Origin: Bacteroidetes bacterium ADurb.Bin012
GTDB taxonomy: Bacteria > Bacteroidota > Bacteroidia > Bacteroidales > TTA-H9
NCBI GenBank assembly: GCA_002071415.1
Contig: MWFC01000005.1
Location: 1 to 64,000 of the forward strand
Length of the DNA: 64,000 nt
Direction of reading: 5' to 3'
Part shown: positions 45,486-54,120 of the stretch, piece by piece
How positions within the stretch are numbered: the first letter of the stretch is position 1
Layout: each line of letters opens with the position of its first letter
Program-made: the position numbers and the translations under genes
The notes under the pieces: model-generated
Database searches by the model: none
Seen by the model: only the letters and a program-made list of their open reading frames with translations
What the model was told of the DNA's origin: nothing

Positions 45486-46202
45486 ATGGCAAGTATTCGG
45501 AAGAACATACCCAATTTGCTCACTAGTTTCAATCTTTTATCAGGGGTGATAGGATTGGCTTTGTTAATAAGGGGGAACTTACCTTTTGCTTCGATGATGG
45601 TCCTAATTGCCGGCATCTTTGATTTTTTGGATGGAATGGTGGCGCGCTTATTGAGTGTGAAATCCCTGTTAGGCAAAGAGCTAGATTCCTTGGCCGATGT
45701 AGTTTCATTTGGCGTGCTTCCGGGATTTATTCTGTACCATATAGTAATTTCACAAAATCTACTTTGGCCGCTGATAGCCTTTCCCCCTTTGTTAATTCCC
45801 GTATTTGCGGCTTTAAGATTAGCCAAATTCAACATCGATAGAAGGCAGGAAGAAGAATTCAGAGGTTTGCCTACGCCTGCAATGGCAATTTTTATCGCTT
45901 CCTTAGAAGCTCCTTATGGATTTTCGACTTTATTTCTCAACTCAATCCTCTCCGCCTTTCTTTTCCATCCCTTGACCTTGTCGCTGCTGGCTTTGTTACT
46001 TTGCTTCATGATGATTTCGGAAATCCCCTTGTTCAGTCTTAAGATGAAAAGTTTTTCTTTTAAGGAGTATCCTTATCCGATGGTTTTCCTTTGCGTTTCC
46101 TTGATGCTTGTTCTTATCTTTAAGACTGCTGGATTGGGTTTTTCCATTTTGACCTATGTTTTCCTTTCACTGGTAAAGCTCTTGTTTCGGAAGAGGGAAT
46201 AG
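45486..46202 (+). CDS. pssA: CDP-diacylglycerol-serine O-phosphatidyltransferase
   Basis: Makes phosphatidylserine from CDP-diacylglycerol and serine, the route to phosphatidylethanolamine. The CDP-alcohol phosphotransferase signature D-x2-DG-x2-AR-x8-G-x3-D-x3-D is present as DFLDGMVARLLSVKSLLGKE followed by LDSLADVVSFG (residues about 40-70). About eight hydrophobic helices span the 238 residues. An in-frame ATG begins at 45486 (MASIRKNIPNLLTSFNLLSG), the standard start for the family. The -7 box at 45461-45468 gives a leader of about 10 nt. It converges with lptB. Confidence 0.92.
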   Translation: MASIRKNIPNLLTSFNLLSGVIGLALLIRGNLPFASMMVLIAGIFDFLDGMVARLLSVKSLLGKELDSLADVVSFGVLPGFILYHIVISQNLLWPLIAFPPLLIPVFAALRLAKFNIDRRQEEEFRGLPTPAMAIFIASLEAPYGFSTLFLNSILSAFLFHPLTLSLLALLLCFMMISEIPLFSLKMKSFSFKEYPYPMVFLCVSLMLVLIFKTAGLGFSILTYVFLSLVKLLFRKRE

Positions 46203-46208
46203 AAGATT

Positions 46209-46934
46209 CTATCGCCGTAATTCGAAATTCTGTCCCAGATAAACCCTTCTCACCTGTTCGTCATTGGCAAGTTCTTCTGATGTTCCCGATTTCATGACAC
46301 TTCCTTCGTAAAGCAGATAGGCGCGGTCGGTTATGCTGAGGGTTTCATGAACATTGTGGTCGGTAATTAGTACGCCAATATTTTTATCCTTTAGGTGAGC
46401 CACAATATTTTGAAGGTCTTCGACAGCGATAGGGTCGATACCAGCGAAGGGTTCGTCTAAAAGAATAAACTTGGGGTCGACTGCCAAAGCACGAGCAATC
46501 TCGGTTCTTCGGCGTTCACCTCCTGATAATTGAATACCCTTGCTTTTGCGAATATGATTGAGCCCGAACTCGGTAAGCAATTCTTCCAAGCGTTTTTTTT
46601 GTTCATTTTTGCTAAAATGACTGAATTCCAACACAGCCTTTATATTATCTTCTACACTCAAGTTACGAAATACCGATGCTTCCTGAGCCAGATACCCAAC
46701 TCCAAGCTGAGCTCGTTTATACATAGGGAATGATGTAATCTCCTGATCATCGATGAATACTTTGCCTGCAAAGGGTTTTATTAAACCCACAATGATGTAG
46801 AAAGTCGTCGTTTTCCCTGCCCCATTGGGCCCAAGCAATCCCACTATCTCTTTCTGGTTCACTTCAACCGACACATCTTTCACAACCATACGATTGCGAT
46901 ACTTTTTGTATAAACCCTGAGTGTGCAGTTTCAT
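46209..46934 (-). CDS. lptB: LPS export ABC transporter ATPase LptB
   Basis: Powers extraction of lipopolysaccharide from the inner membrane toward the Lpt bridge. Walker A is [17 protein letters not shown] (residues about 32-48), the Q-loop follows in [20 protein letters not shown], the signature is [15 protein letters not shown] (about 137-151), and Walker B plus D-loop are [15 protein letters not shown]. The stretch around [10 protein letters not shown] separates LptB from generic ABC ATPases. The 241 residues are typical. Its ATG overlaps the stop of the upstream AhpD-like gene (ATGA), and kdsD lies before that, forming one LPS-related operon. Confidence 0.94.
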   Translation of the reverse strand: MKLHTQGLYKKYRNRMVVKDVSVEVNQKEIVGLLGPNGAGKTTTFYIIVGLIKPFAGKVFIDDQEITSFPMYKRAQLGVGYLAQEASVFRNLSVEDNIKAVLEFSHFSKNEQKKRLEELLTEFGLNHIRKSKGIQLSGGERRRTEIARALAVDPKFILLDEPFAGIDPIAVEDLQNIVAHLKDKNIGVLITDHNVHETLSITDRAYLLYEGSVMKSGTSEELANDEQVRRVYLGQNFELRR

Positions 46935-47287
46935 AAATGATTCTGAGGGTTAAGTTCTTCCCAAAATTCGAAGGCTCTTCGTGTATGTGGTATAACGATG
47001 GTGCCTCCTATTAAATTGACGATGCCGAAGAGTTCGAGTAATTCTTCGGTTGTAACCCCGAGTTGATGGCATTGGATGAGATGGTAGCGAATGCAATCGT
47101 CACATCGAAGCACCATACTTGTAGCTAAGCCCAGCATTTCTTTGGTCTTTGCATTCAATGCCCCATCCTTATAAGCCATGGCATCGACGCTGTAAATTCG
47201 TTTTAAAACTATATTATTGGGTGCAGCCAGAATCTTTTCATTCATTCTCTGGCGATATTCCTTGAAATCATCCACGTTATCTTTCAT
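46931..47287 (-). CDS. Carboxymuconolactone decarboxylase family (AhpD-like) protein
   Basis: A small all-helical protein of 118 residues with the AhpD-type redox motif C-x2-C-x3-H in [15 protein letters not shown] (residues about 56-70). Such proteins act as thiol peroxidases or disulfide partners, although the true substrate of most is unknown. The frame is open to 47296, but ATG at 47287 ([11 protein letters not shown]) is the plain start. It lies 21 nt after kdsD and overlaps lptB by 4 nt. Its place inside an LPS operon is common in Bacteroidetes, but I infer no LPS function from that. Confidence 0.85.
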   Translation of the reverse strand: MKDNVDDFKEYRQRMNEKILAAPNNIVLKRIYSVDAMAYKDGALNAKTKEMLGLATSMVLRCDDCIRYHLIQCHQLGVTTEELLELFGIVNLIGGTIVIPHTRRAFEFWEELNPQNHL

Positions 47288-47308
47288 TTTTAGCAAATAA
47301 TCAATACA

Positions 47309-48271
47309 TTAAACCACCCCTTCTTTCAAAATATCATGTAAGTGAATTACGCCAAGATAAATACCATTTTCGGTAACCAGCAATTGAGTAATGTTATTGG
47401 AGCGCATCACATCCAGGGCATCAGCCACCAGACTCGAGGGTAGGATTGTTTTAGGCGAAGTGGTCATAACATCAGATGCCACAATATTTTTCAGTTCTAT
47501 ATTTTTTTGAAGCATTCGCCTAAGGTCGCCATCGGTAATTATGCCTATCAATCGATCTTGGTCAAGAACTGCGGTACAGCCGAGGCGTTTGGAAGAGATT
47601 TCGAAAATTACTTGAGTAATGGGCGTATGAGTTTCAACCTGAGGTTTTTCGTTCCTTAGATAGAGATCAGAAACCCTCAGGTATAATTTTTTCCCTAATG
47701 CACCTCCAGGATGTAGTCGAGCAAAATCCTCGATAGTAAATCCTCTGGCAGTCAGCAATGCTACTGCCAATGCATCGCACATGGCCAGCTGAGCCGCAGT
47801 ACTGGCTGTAGGAACGAGGTTGTTCGGACAGGCTTCATGCTCAACATGTACATTGAGAACGATGTCGGATTGGAGACCTAAATAGGATTGAGGATTTCCT
47901 ACGATTCCGATCAAAGTATTTCCATTGGCCTTAATTAGTGGCAATAAGACTTTTATTTCGGGAGTATCGCCACTTTTCGAGAGGCAAACTACTATATCGT
48001 CTGGGCGAACCATTCCAAGATCACCATGAATGGCATCGGCAGCATGAAGAAAAAATGCAGGGGTACCCGTCGAATTCAAGGTGGCTGTGAATTTCCGACC
48101 TATATCTGAGCTTTTCCCTATCCCGGTTATTATAACTCTACCACTTGCTTCCAGAATCACCTCTATAGCATGAACAAATTCATCATCAATGTGTTGCTTT
48201 AAACCCTGAATGGCTAGCGCTTCTTCATGCAAGGTCTGCTCAGCTATTTTCCTGATGTTCTCTTTTTCCAC
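47309..48271 (-). CDS. kdsD: D-arabinose 5-phosphate isomerase (KpsF/GutQ type)
   Basis: Interconverts ribulose 5-phosphate and arabinose 5-phosphate, the first step of Kdo synthesis for lipid A-core. The SIS domain occupies residues about 35-175 (VIITGIGKSSDIGRKFTATL, FLHAADAIHGDLGM, VCLSKSGDTPEI). Two CBS domains fill residues about 205-320 (LGCTAVLDQDRLIGIITDGDLRRML, shown as LIGIITDGDLRRML). The 320 residues match KdsD. A -7 box TATCTTTG (minus strand 48301-48294) lies 22 bp before the ATG. It heads the operon with the AhpD-like gene and lptB. Confidence 0.94.
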   Translation of the reverse strand: MEKENIRKIAEQTLHEEALAIQGLKQHIDDEFVHAIEVILEASGRVIITGIGKSSDIGRKFTATLNSTGTPAFFLHAADAIHGDLGMVRPDDIVVCLSKSGDTPEIKVLLPLIKANGNTLIGIVGNPQSYLGLQSDIVLNVHVEHEACPNNLVPTASTAAQLAMCDALAVALLTARGFTIEDFARLHPGGALGKKLYLRVSDLYLRNEKPQVETHTPITQVIFEISSKRLGCTAVLDQDRLIGIITDGDLRRMLQKNIELKNIVASDVMTTSPKTILPSSLVADALDVMRSNNITQLLVTENGIYLGVIHLHDILKEGVV

Positions 48272-48745
48272 CCTTTAGCAATTTTTAATGTTGCAAAGAT
48301 AAGAATATACCTTACTTCTCCGTTCTAATCGAGAGATGATGATCCAATAAACCGCTTAGGAAATGAGGATCCAACGCATATTATAGAATATCATACTTAC
48401 CTCAAAGTCATTGCAAACCCTTCACTTTCTTCATCACCCCCTGAAGTTAAGTTGCAGAAAAAATTATTTTAATAGATTGAATTTCAATGTATTGTAATAC
48501 GTCGAGTGAAATAAACGTCGGAAGAAAACCTTATTGACCTCTTGTCAGAATGAAAAATGGAAAAATTTTTACATGAAAATTTAAAAGTTTCAGATTTTTA
48601 TATTATTTTTACAATACAGAATGAAGATGCATTTTTGTCGTTGGAAAGAAATAAAATGTATCCCCAAAAGGGGAATGGAGCGTTGGATATGTTAGAAATA
48701 TTATATTTGCATTTCCTTTTTATAAACATAAATATTTGATTATCA

Positions 48746-48832
48746 ATGTTTAAATTGAATATTCATCATTATGAGTCCATTACTGGTCGGTTGGCCAGAA
48801 TGGATAAATATAAAAAATTGTTAAAGGAGTAG
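48746..48832 (+). CDS. Candidate 28-residue upstream ORF coupled to recQ
   Basis: ATG at 48746 opens 28 codons (beginning MFKLNIHHYE, ending MDKYKKLLKE) closed by TAG at 48830-48832, one nucleotide before the recQ ATG. The last codons contain AAGGAG, which is also the Shine-Dalgarno site of recQ. An in-frame TGA just upstream bounds the frame. A -7 box TATATTTG (48702-48709) would put the whole ORF in the recQ message. The peptide is basic and matches nothing I know. It may be a leader that couples translation, or chance. The rest of the 560-bp gap before it, including a 60-codon frame at 48557-48739, looks non-coding. Confidence 0.4.
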   Translation: MFKLNIHHYESITGRLARMDKYKKLLKE

Positions 48833-48833
48833 A

Positions 48834-51053
48834 ATGAAAGTCGAGTTAAGGGAAAAAGTTGTAGTAAAAGATCCACTTTACAGAGCCTTGAAGGAAGTAT
48901 TTGGCTTTGAGAGTTTTAAGGGTTCACAAGAAGTCATCATACGTAATTTAATGGCTGGCAAAGATACTTTTGTGATTATGCCGACGGGCAGCGGGAAATC
49001 ATTATGTTATCAGCTTCCTGCGATCATATCGGAAGGTACGGCCATTGTTGTATCTCCCTTGATAGCTTTGATGAAGAATCAGGTTGATGCAATACGGAAT
49101 TTTGGGATGGAGATTGGGCTGGCGCATTATTTAAACAGTAGCCTGTCGCGTCAGGAACTGGCACAAGTGAAGGACGATTTGGCAGCAGGAAGGACCAAGC
49201 TTCTGTATGTTGCTCCCGAATCGCTCACCAAGGATGACAACATTGAACTTTTTAAATCCATCAAGTTATCGTTTTATGCGATTGATGAAGCGCACTGCAT
49301 AAGTGAATGGGGGCATGATTTCAGGCCAGAATACAGGAGGATAAGACCGATGATTGAAGCCATTGGGCAGCAAGTCCCCGTAATGGCTTTAACGGCTACT
49401 GCTACACCCAAGGTGCAGCAGGATATACAAAAGAACCTGGCCATGATGAACGCCACTCTATTCAAAACTTCTTTCAACCGGCCCAATCTGTATTATGAAG
49501 TTAGGCCCAAAACCGAGAATGTAATCAAGGATATCATCAAATATATCAAGAGCCAACCTGGAAAGTCGGGCATAGTATATTGCCTGAGTCGGAAGAAGGT
49601 AGAAGAAGTAGCCGAAACGCTGCAAGTGAACGGGATCAGGGCTATTCCTTATCATGCAGGGCTCGATCCTCAAACCAGGCGTGAAAATCAAGATAGTTTT
49701 CTAATGGAAGACGCTGATGTGGTAGTAGCTACCATTGCCTTTGGAATGGGGATCGACAAACCGGATATACGTTACGTTATCCATCACGACATTCCCAAGA
49801 GCCTGGAGGGTTACTATCAGGAAACAGGCCGGGCCGGACGGGATGGTGGTGAAGGTAATTGCTTAGCCTTTTACAGTTATGACGACATCTTGAAACTCGA
49901 AAAGTTCCTGAAAAATAAACATGTAGCCGAGCAGGAAATCACTAAACTCCTGCTTAGTGAAACCGTGGCTTATGCAGAAACCACGATCTGCCGACGAAAA
50001 GTACTTCTTCATTACTTTGGAGAACAATACACACAAGATAACTGTGGCAACTGCGACAATTGTCTGCATCCTAAAACACGTTACGACGGAAAAGAAGCCG
50101 TTCTAACCGTGTTGGATGCTATAACACAAACCAAACAACAATGCAAATCGAAACATCTGGTGCATGTAATTATAGGAAAACTTACTGCAAATGTCAAAGC
50201 AGCCAAACATCACAAACTCGAGGTTTTCGGTAGAGGTGAAGAATATGATGAACCTTACTGGCATAGCGTTGTAAGACAAATGCTGGTAGAAAACCTCATC
50301 GAGAAAGACATAGAAAATTATGGCATTCTTAGAATTACAAATGAAGGCAAAAAGTTTCTCAAAAAACCAAAAACGATTATGCTTACTCAGGACCGCGAAT
50401 ACGACAACAACGAAGACGACGAACTAATCGATCAAAATACAGGCGCTAAACCTGGCACAGCAGATGCAACACTCTTTGCCCTCTTAAAAGATTTGCGCAA
50501 AGAAATATCGAGAAAAGAAAACCTGCCTCCTTTCGTCATCTTTCAAGACCCTAGCCTGGAAGAAATGGCTATTCAATATCCTATTACTCTGGATGAACTG
50601 AAACAAATTACCGGAGTAGGAACCGGCAAAGCCTCGAAATTTGGAAAACCCTTCATCGATCTGATTAAAAACTATGTCGAAGAAAACGAAATTATCCGCC
50701 CTAACGATATGGTTATCAAATCAGTAATCAATAAATCGGGTTTGAAAATTTATATCATTCAGAGCATCGACCGTAAAGTCCCCTTAGAAGACATTGCTTT
50801 AGCCAAAAATCTTTCTTTCGACGAGCTGCTTACCGAAATCGAACACATTGTTGCTTCGGGAACCAAGATAGACATAAGTTATTATATCAACGAATATATC
50901 GATGAATACCATCAAGAAGAGGTTTTTGAATATTTCCGCACAGCCGAAACCGATTCTATCGAAAAGGCACGCGAAGAACTTGGAGAAGAAGAATTTTCGG
51001 AAGAAGAAATTCGCCTAATGCGTATCAAATTTATGTCGGAAATGGGGAATTAA
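48834..51053 (+). CDS. recQ: ATP-dependent DNA helicase RecQ
   Basis: A 3'-5' helicase acting in recombination and fork repair. Motif 0 is FGFESFKGSQEVII (about 23-36), Walker A is MPTGSGKSLCYQLP (about 49-62), DEAH box is YAIDEAHCISEWGHDFRPEYR (shown as IDEAHCISEWGHDF, about 148), and motif VI is YQETGRAGRDGG. The zinc site is CRRKVLLHYFG with NCGNCDNC (about 385-407). A winged-helix region and an HRDC domain (about 550-610) follow, then about 100 residues of acidic C-terminal extension common in Bacteroidetes RecQ. It has 739 residues. Unusually for the phylum the start has a strong Shine-Dalgarno site (AAAGGAG, 4 nt before ATG). Confidence 0.95.
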   Translation: MKVELREKVVVKDPLYRALKEVFGFESFKGSQEVIIRNLMAGKDTFVIMPTGSGKSLCYQLPAIISEGTAIVVSPLIALMKNQVDAIRNFGMEIGLAHYLNSSLSRQELAQVKDDLAAGRTKLLYVAPESLTKDDNIELFKSIKLSFYAIDEAHCISEWGHDFRPEYRRIRPMIEAIGQQVPVMALTATATPKVQQDIQKNLAMMNATLFKTSFNRPNLYYEVRPKTENVIKDIIKYIKSQPGKSGIVYCLSRKKVEEVAETLQVNGIRAIPYHAGLDPQTRRENQDSFLMEDADVVVATIAFGMGIDKPDIRYVIHHDIPKSLEGYYQETGRAGRDGGEGNCLAFYSYDDILKLEKFLKNKHVAEQEITKLLLSETVAYAETTICRRKVLLHYFGEQYTQDNCGNCDNCLHPKTRYDGKEAVLTVLDAITQTKQQCKSKHLVHVIIGKLTANVKAAKHHKLEVFGRGEEYDEPYWHSVVRQMLVENLIEKDIENYGILRITNEGKKFLKKPKTIMLTQDREYDNNEDDELIDQNTGAKPGTADATLFALLKDLRKEISRKENLPPFVIFQDPSLEEMAIQYPITLDELKQITGVGTGKASKFGKPFIDLIKNYVEENEIIRPNDMVIKSVINKSGLKIYIIQSIDRKVPLEDIALAKNLSFDELLTEIEHIVASGTKIDISYYINEYIDEYHQEEVFEYFRTAETDSIEKAREELGEEEFSEEEIRLMRIKFMSEMGN

Positions 51054-51244
51054 ACGATATTCATTTCGAAAATGCAAGGGTTGCTTTATGATTAACTTTG
51101 GCCAATCTCATAGCAAACCCAGCTGTGTTTATTTGTTCGATCAATCACTCTTCATAAAATTTCTGTCCCCTATATGAACTTCAACATCAATAATACGAGC
51201 ATTCTTTAACTTTGCTAGTCAAACCTTTCTTTATTCTTATAATT

Positions 51245-51865
51245 ATGAAGAACAAATTCAATCTTAGCCTTATTCTCAGCCTTTTATCGCTATTTGGCGT
51301 AATTGTCCTGTTTATTCTCTATTTTACACATCGGCCATTGGGTAGAGAAGGCATACCAAAAGCTGCCGAAACGGGAGGCCATCGCATTGCTTTTTTCCGA
51401 ACCGATTCCATTCTCCATCATTATGATTTCGTAAAGGAAAGAGCTGAAGAACTTGCGCAAAAATCACGAAAATATGGGGAAGACCTTCATCGAAGACAAT
51501 CGGAATTCGAAAATGAAGCCGCTTATTTTCAAGAAAGTGTCAGAAAAAATGCCCTTTCCGAAAAAAGTGCTCAGGAAATTTATCAAGAACTAATGCAAAA
51601 GCAGCAGAGCATAATCGATCTGAAAGATCGCTATGATATGGAGCTGGCTGGCGAAGAAGCACAAATCAACCTCATCTTGTTCGACTCGGTAACCAATTTG
51701 CTGAAACGTTTCAACAAAAGCTATGGTTATGATTATATCCTTGGCTACAATAAAAATGGAAATGTTTTCTACACCAACGACACATTCGATATTACTCAGA
51801 TGGTTATTAAAGATTTGAACAGAGAATACAGGGCCGTTAAGGGTAAAACATCTGGGTCTAAATAA
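51245..51865 (+). CDS. OmpH/Skp-like periplasmic coiled-coil protein
   Basis: A 206-residue protein. One N-terminal hydrophobic segment (residues about 5-27, LSLILSLLSLFGVIVLFILYF) is followed by a Skp-like body: strand IAFFRTDSILHHYDFVKE, long charged coiled-coil helices (about 65-150), and the C-terminal strand pair ending in NKNGNVFYTNDTFDITQMVI. Skp/OmpH proteins hold unfolded outer-membrane proteins in the periplasm. The anchor is longer than a cleaved signal, so it may stay membrane-bound. A -7 box TAACTTTG (51207-51214) sets the start at 51245, not the TTG at 51212. The DUF4296 gene follows after 14 nt. Confidence 0.8.
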   Translation: MKNKFNLSLILSLLSLFGVIVLFILYFTHRPLGREGIPKAAETGGHRIAFFRTDSILHHYDFVKERAEELAQKSRKYGEDLHRRQSEFENEAAYFQESVRKNALSEKSAQEIYQELMQKQQSIIDLKDRYDMELAGEEAQINLILFDSVTNLLKRFNKSYGYDYILGYNKNGNVFYTNDTFDITQMVIKDLNREYRAVKGKTSGSK

Positions 51866-51879
51866 GAATAAAGCATTTT

Positions 51880-52245
51880 ATGAAAAAAGATAAATGCTTA
51901 TTTCTAATGATAACGGTTTTATTGTTCATTGGCTGCATTCAGCCCAAAGAGAAAAAACCTGGTGCTCTCATCACGCCCCGAAAGATGGCTGAGATTCTCA
52001 CCGATTTGCAGATTGCAGATGCCTGGATTGCCATAAAACAAAACGAGGGTCAGGATATTAAATTGCTTTCTACTCAAATCGAAGATTCGCTTTTTAAGAA
52101 ACACCATATTACCCGGGCTCAGTTCGATACGAGTATGGTTTGGTATTCGGCACATGCAGAAGAGCTCGACAAAATTTACGACCAGGTAATCCAGCAGCTT
52201 GAATTGTTGAAAGAGCAGAACAAGACATCAAAAAAACAAAATTAG
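51880..52245 (+). CDS. DUF4296 domain lipoprotein
   Basis: A 121-residue protein with a lipoprotein signal (FLMITVLLFIGC, Cys at about 19) and the DUF4296 pattern: a basic-proline stretch then MAEILTDLQIADAWIA, KKHHITRAQFDTSMVWYSAHAEELDKIY (shown as KKHHITRAQFD and SMVWYSAHAEEL). The family is nearly confined to Bacteroidetes and has no known role. It lies 14 nt after the Skp-like gene, so both may serve envelope assembly. The stop codon overlaps the end of the convergent lipoprotein gene by 4 nt. Confidence 0.85.
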   Translation: MKKDKCLFLMITVLLFIGCIQPKEKKPGALITPRKMAEILTDLQIADAWIAIKQNEGQDIKLLSTQIEDSLFKKHHITRAQFDTSMVWYSAHAEELDKIYDQVIQQLELLKEQNKTSKKQN

Positions 52246-52685
52246 AGCCGCCGAAAAGTTGCTTTGAAGCTTAGTTCATTGGCTTTGTAAGAGCTCCATT
52301 CGATGACGTTGTTTTTCATTATCCCAAATCCTGAAACTGTCCAGCTTCCCCCTGCCACTTGCTGTTGAGGAACAGTAATAGTGGATGACGTAACAATAGC
52401 AAATGGAGCAACATCGTCCCCTAACTGGAAATAATTATACAACTTAACTTGTGCCGAATTGTCAGGGTCAATCATTATTCTTACGATATATGCGTTTTGG
52501 GTGGCCTTGTTGGGAGATTCTGTGCATATCCATTGACCCAGCCAAGGCGTGCGCTCGTCGTCACCATCGGGTGAGATTTCGATATCCTCGCAAGCTTGAA
52601 GAACAAACATCAGGCTAAAAATCACTATCCAAACAAATTCTATATTTTTTAATCTAAATTGCCCTAACAGAGAATGGCTTTTCAT
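52242..52685 (-). CDS. Hypothetical lipoprotein
   Basis: A 147-residue protein that I do not recognise. A signal sequence (IEFVWIVIFSLMFVLQAC) ends in a lipobox-like LQAC, Cys at about 31, so it is likely a lipoprotein. The mature part starts with an acidic linker (EDIEISPDGDDERT) and then beta-rich residues with WLGQWICTE and a Ser/Thr-rich middle, reminiscent of lipocalin-like small lipoproteins. The gene starts 6 nt after the membrane protein gene above it and overlaps the DUF4296 gene by 4 nt at its 3' end. Confidence 0.65.
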   Translation of the reverse strand: MKSHSLLGQFRLKNIEFVWIVIFSLMFVLQACEDIEISPDGDDERTPWLGQWICTESPNKATQNAYIVRIMIDPDNSAQVKLYNYFQLGDDVAPFAIVTSSTITVPQQQVAGGSWTVSGFGIMKNNVIEWSSYKANELSFKATFRRL

Positions 52686-52691
52686 GGTTAT

Positions 52692-53225
52692 TTACTTTTT
52701 TATTTTTCGCTGGTAAAACAAAGTAACATAAAAACTCAGCAAGATGGTCATCACAGCTTGAATCCACAAAGGGGTGGACAGGAGTTCTCCCTCTATCCAT
52801 CCAAATTGATGACTTGCAAATTTCATACTATAGTAAATAGATTTGCTGATGATTATGCTCACCAATACTACCCATAACAATTTCCATTTTTTCTCGAGGT
52901 AATATAGAAGTGAAACATTGATTAACAATTCGGTAGACAGAAGCAAGGTTTTTACGATATGAGGATGTCCACCAGCCAAATGCGAAAGAAGTGGCAAGCC
53001 TAAGGCTAAAATGAAGGTATTGGGTTTATTGGTAAAAACAAGAGCCGTGAGAACCCATATACGCATAGGGTCGATCAAGTAAAAGGGGATGCCTGTTATT
53101 TTGACCATACGGGGCATGAAACAGATAAAGGCTATGGCCGCAAAATCTACCAATAATATTGGAAAGACTGAAGACGTTGAATTGTTTAGATGGGTTGTTG
53201 CTGCAAAATTTCGATCCCTATCCAT
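52692..53225 (-). CDS. Hypothetical integral membrane protein
   Basis: A 177-residue protein with about five or six hydrophobic helices (VFPILLVDFAAIAFICFMP, WVLTALVFTNKPNTFILALG, LLLSTELLINVSLLYYL, LLWVVLVSIIISKSIYY, AVMTILLSFYVTLFY). The architecture recalls small substrate-binding (S) components of ECF transporters, but no diagnostic motif is visible and no ATPase partner is nearby. It begins 8 nt after deoC, so it may share its transcript. That would suggest a nucleoside- or deoxyribose-linked role, which is speculative. Confidence 0.6.
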   Translation of the reverse strand: MDRDRNFAATTHLNNSTSSVFPILLVDFAAIAFICFMPRMVKITGIPFYLIDPMRIWVLTALVFTNKPNTFILALGLPLLSHLAGGHPHIVKTLLLSTELLINVSLLYYLEKKWKLLWVVLVSIIISKSIYYSMKFASHQFGWIEGELLSTPLWIQAVMTILLSFYVTLFYQRKIKK

Positions 53226-53233
53226 AAATGTTT

Positions 53234-54058
53234 TTATATGTTGGATTCGATAAGTGCTTTAACAAGGTGGCTTGCACCTATTCTGAATAGCTGGGGTTTT
53301 AGCCATTCAGGGCCGAGAACCTGTTCTACTAAGGTATAATATAAAATTGCCTGACTGGGTGTTTGAATTCCCCCCGCTGGTTTAAACCCAATTTTTTTAC
53401 CTGTAGAATGATAGAATTCGAGGATAGTATCGCACATTACTAAGGCTGCTTCAGGGGTTGCTGCAGGCGTGATTTTTCCTGTGCTTGTCTTCAAAAATGC
53501 GGCTCCTGCTTCCATAGCTAGCAAGCCAGCTTTTCGTATGTTCCTCGTGCTTTCGAGTTCACCCGTCTCGAGGATTACTTTTACGGGGATTTCTTTTGCT
53601 ACATCGACTATGGCTTTTATTTCGTCGAATACTTCCTTGGTTTTCCCCTCTAAAAATTTTCCGCGATTGATGACGATGTCGATTTCATTGGCCCCTTCCT
53701 GGAGAGTCCATTCCACTTCGGCCAAGCGGATCGAAAAGGGGCTCTGCCCTGAAGGAAATGCGCCTGCTACGGCAACTGTGCGAATGCCAGAATCTTTTAA
53801 TAAGGATTTTACAAATCGGGTAAATACAGGATAAACACAAACAGCAGCTACTTTATTAGACAATAAAAGAGCTAAAAGGCAAAGGTTACCTATACTTTGC
53901 CTATTGTCCTTTCCACCTAAAGAGGTTAGGTCGATAAACGAATAAAGTTGCTTTAAGAGGTGTGCATCTTTTTCTTTTGTACTCGCTATTGTTTTTATCT
54001 CTTCGATTCTTTCTTTGTTTTCTTCTTCAGAAAAGGGGTATATATTCAATGGTTTCAT
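53234..54058 (-). CDS. deoC: Deoxyribose-phosphate aldolase
   Basis: Splits 2-deoxyribose 5-phosphate to glyceraldehyde 3-phosphate and acetaldehyde, ending deoxynucleoside salvage. The TIM-barrel residues are visible: VCVYPVFTRFVKSLL, EIDIVINRGKFLEG, the Schiff-base Lys in AAFLKTSTGKITPAATPE (about 190) and the second Lys in KKIGFKPAGGIQ (about 220). At 274 residues it is longer than E. coli DeoC, with an N-terminal helical extension typical of this group. It starts at ATG 54058, 62 nt downstream of rseP, and the hypothetical membrane gene follows 8 nt later. Confidence 0.93.
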   Translation of the reverse strand: MKPLNIYPFSEEENKERIEEIKTIASTKEKDAHLLKQLYSFIDLTSLGGKDNRQSIGNLCLLALLLSNKVAAVCVYPVFTRFVKSLLKDSGIRTVAVAGAFPSGQSPFSIRLAEVEWTLQEGANEIDIVINRGKFLEGKTKEVFDEIKAIVDVAKEIPVKVILETGELESTRNIRKAGLLAMEAGAAFLKTSTGKITPAATPEAALVMCDTILEFYHSTGKKIGFKPAGGIQTPSQAILYYTLVEQVLGPEWLKPQLFRIGASHLVKALIESNI

Positions 54059-54120
54059 TTTTCGAGGTTTTTAGTAATTTCAATTTCCAACTTTAAGAAA
54101 TGTCATCGATTGGAATCAGA

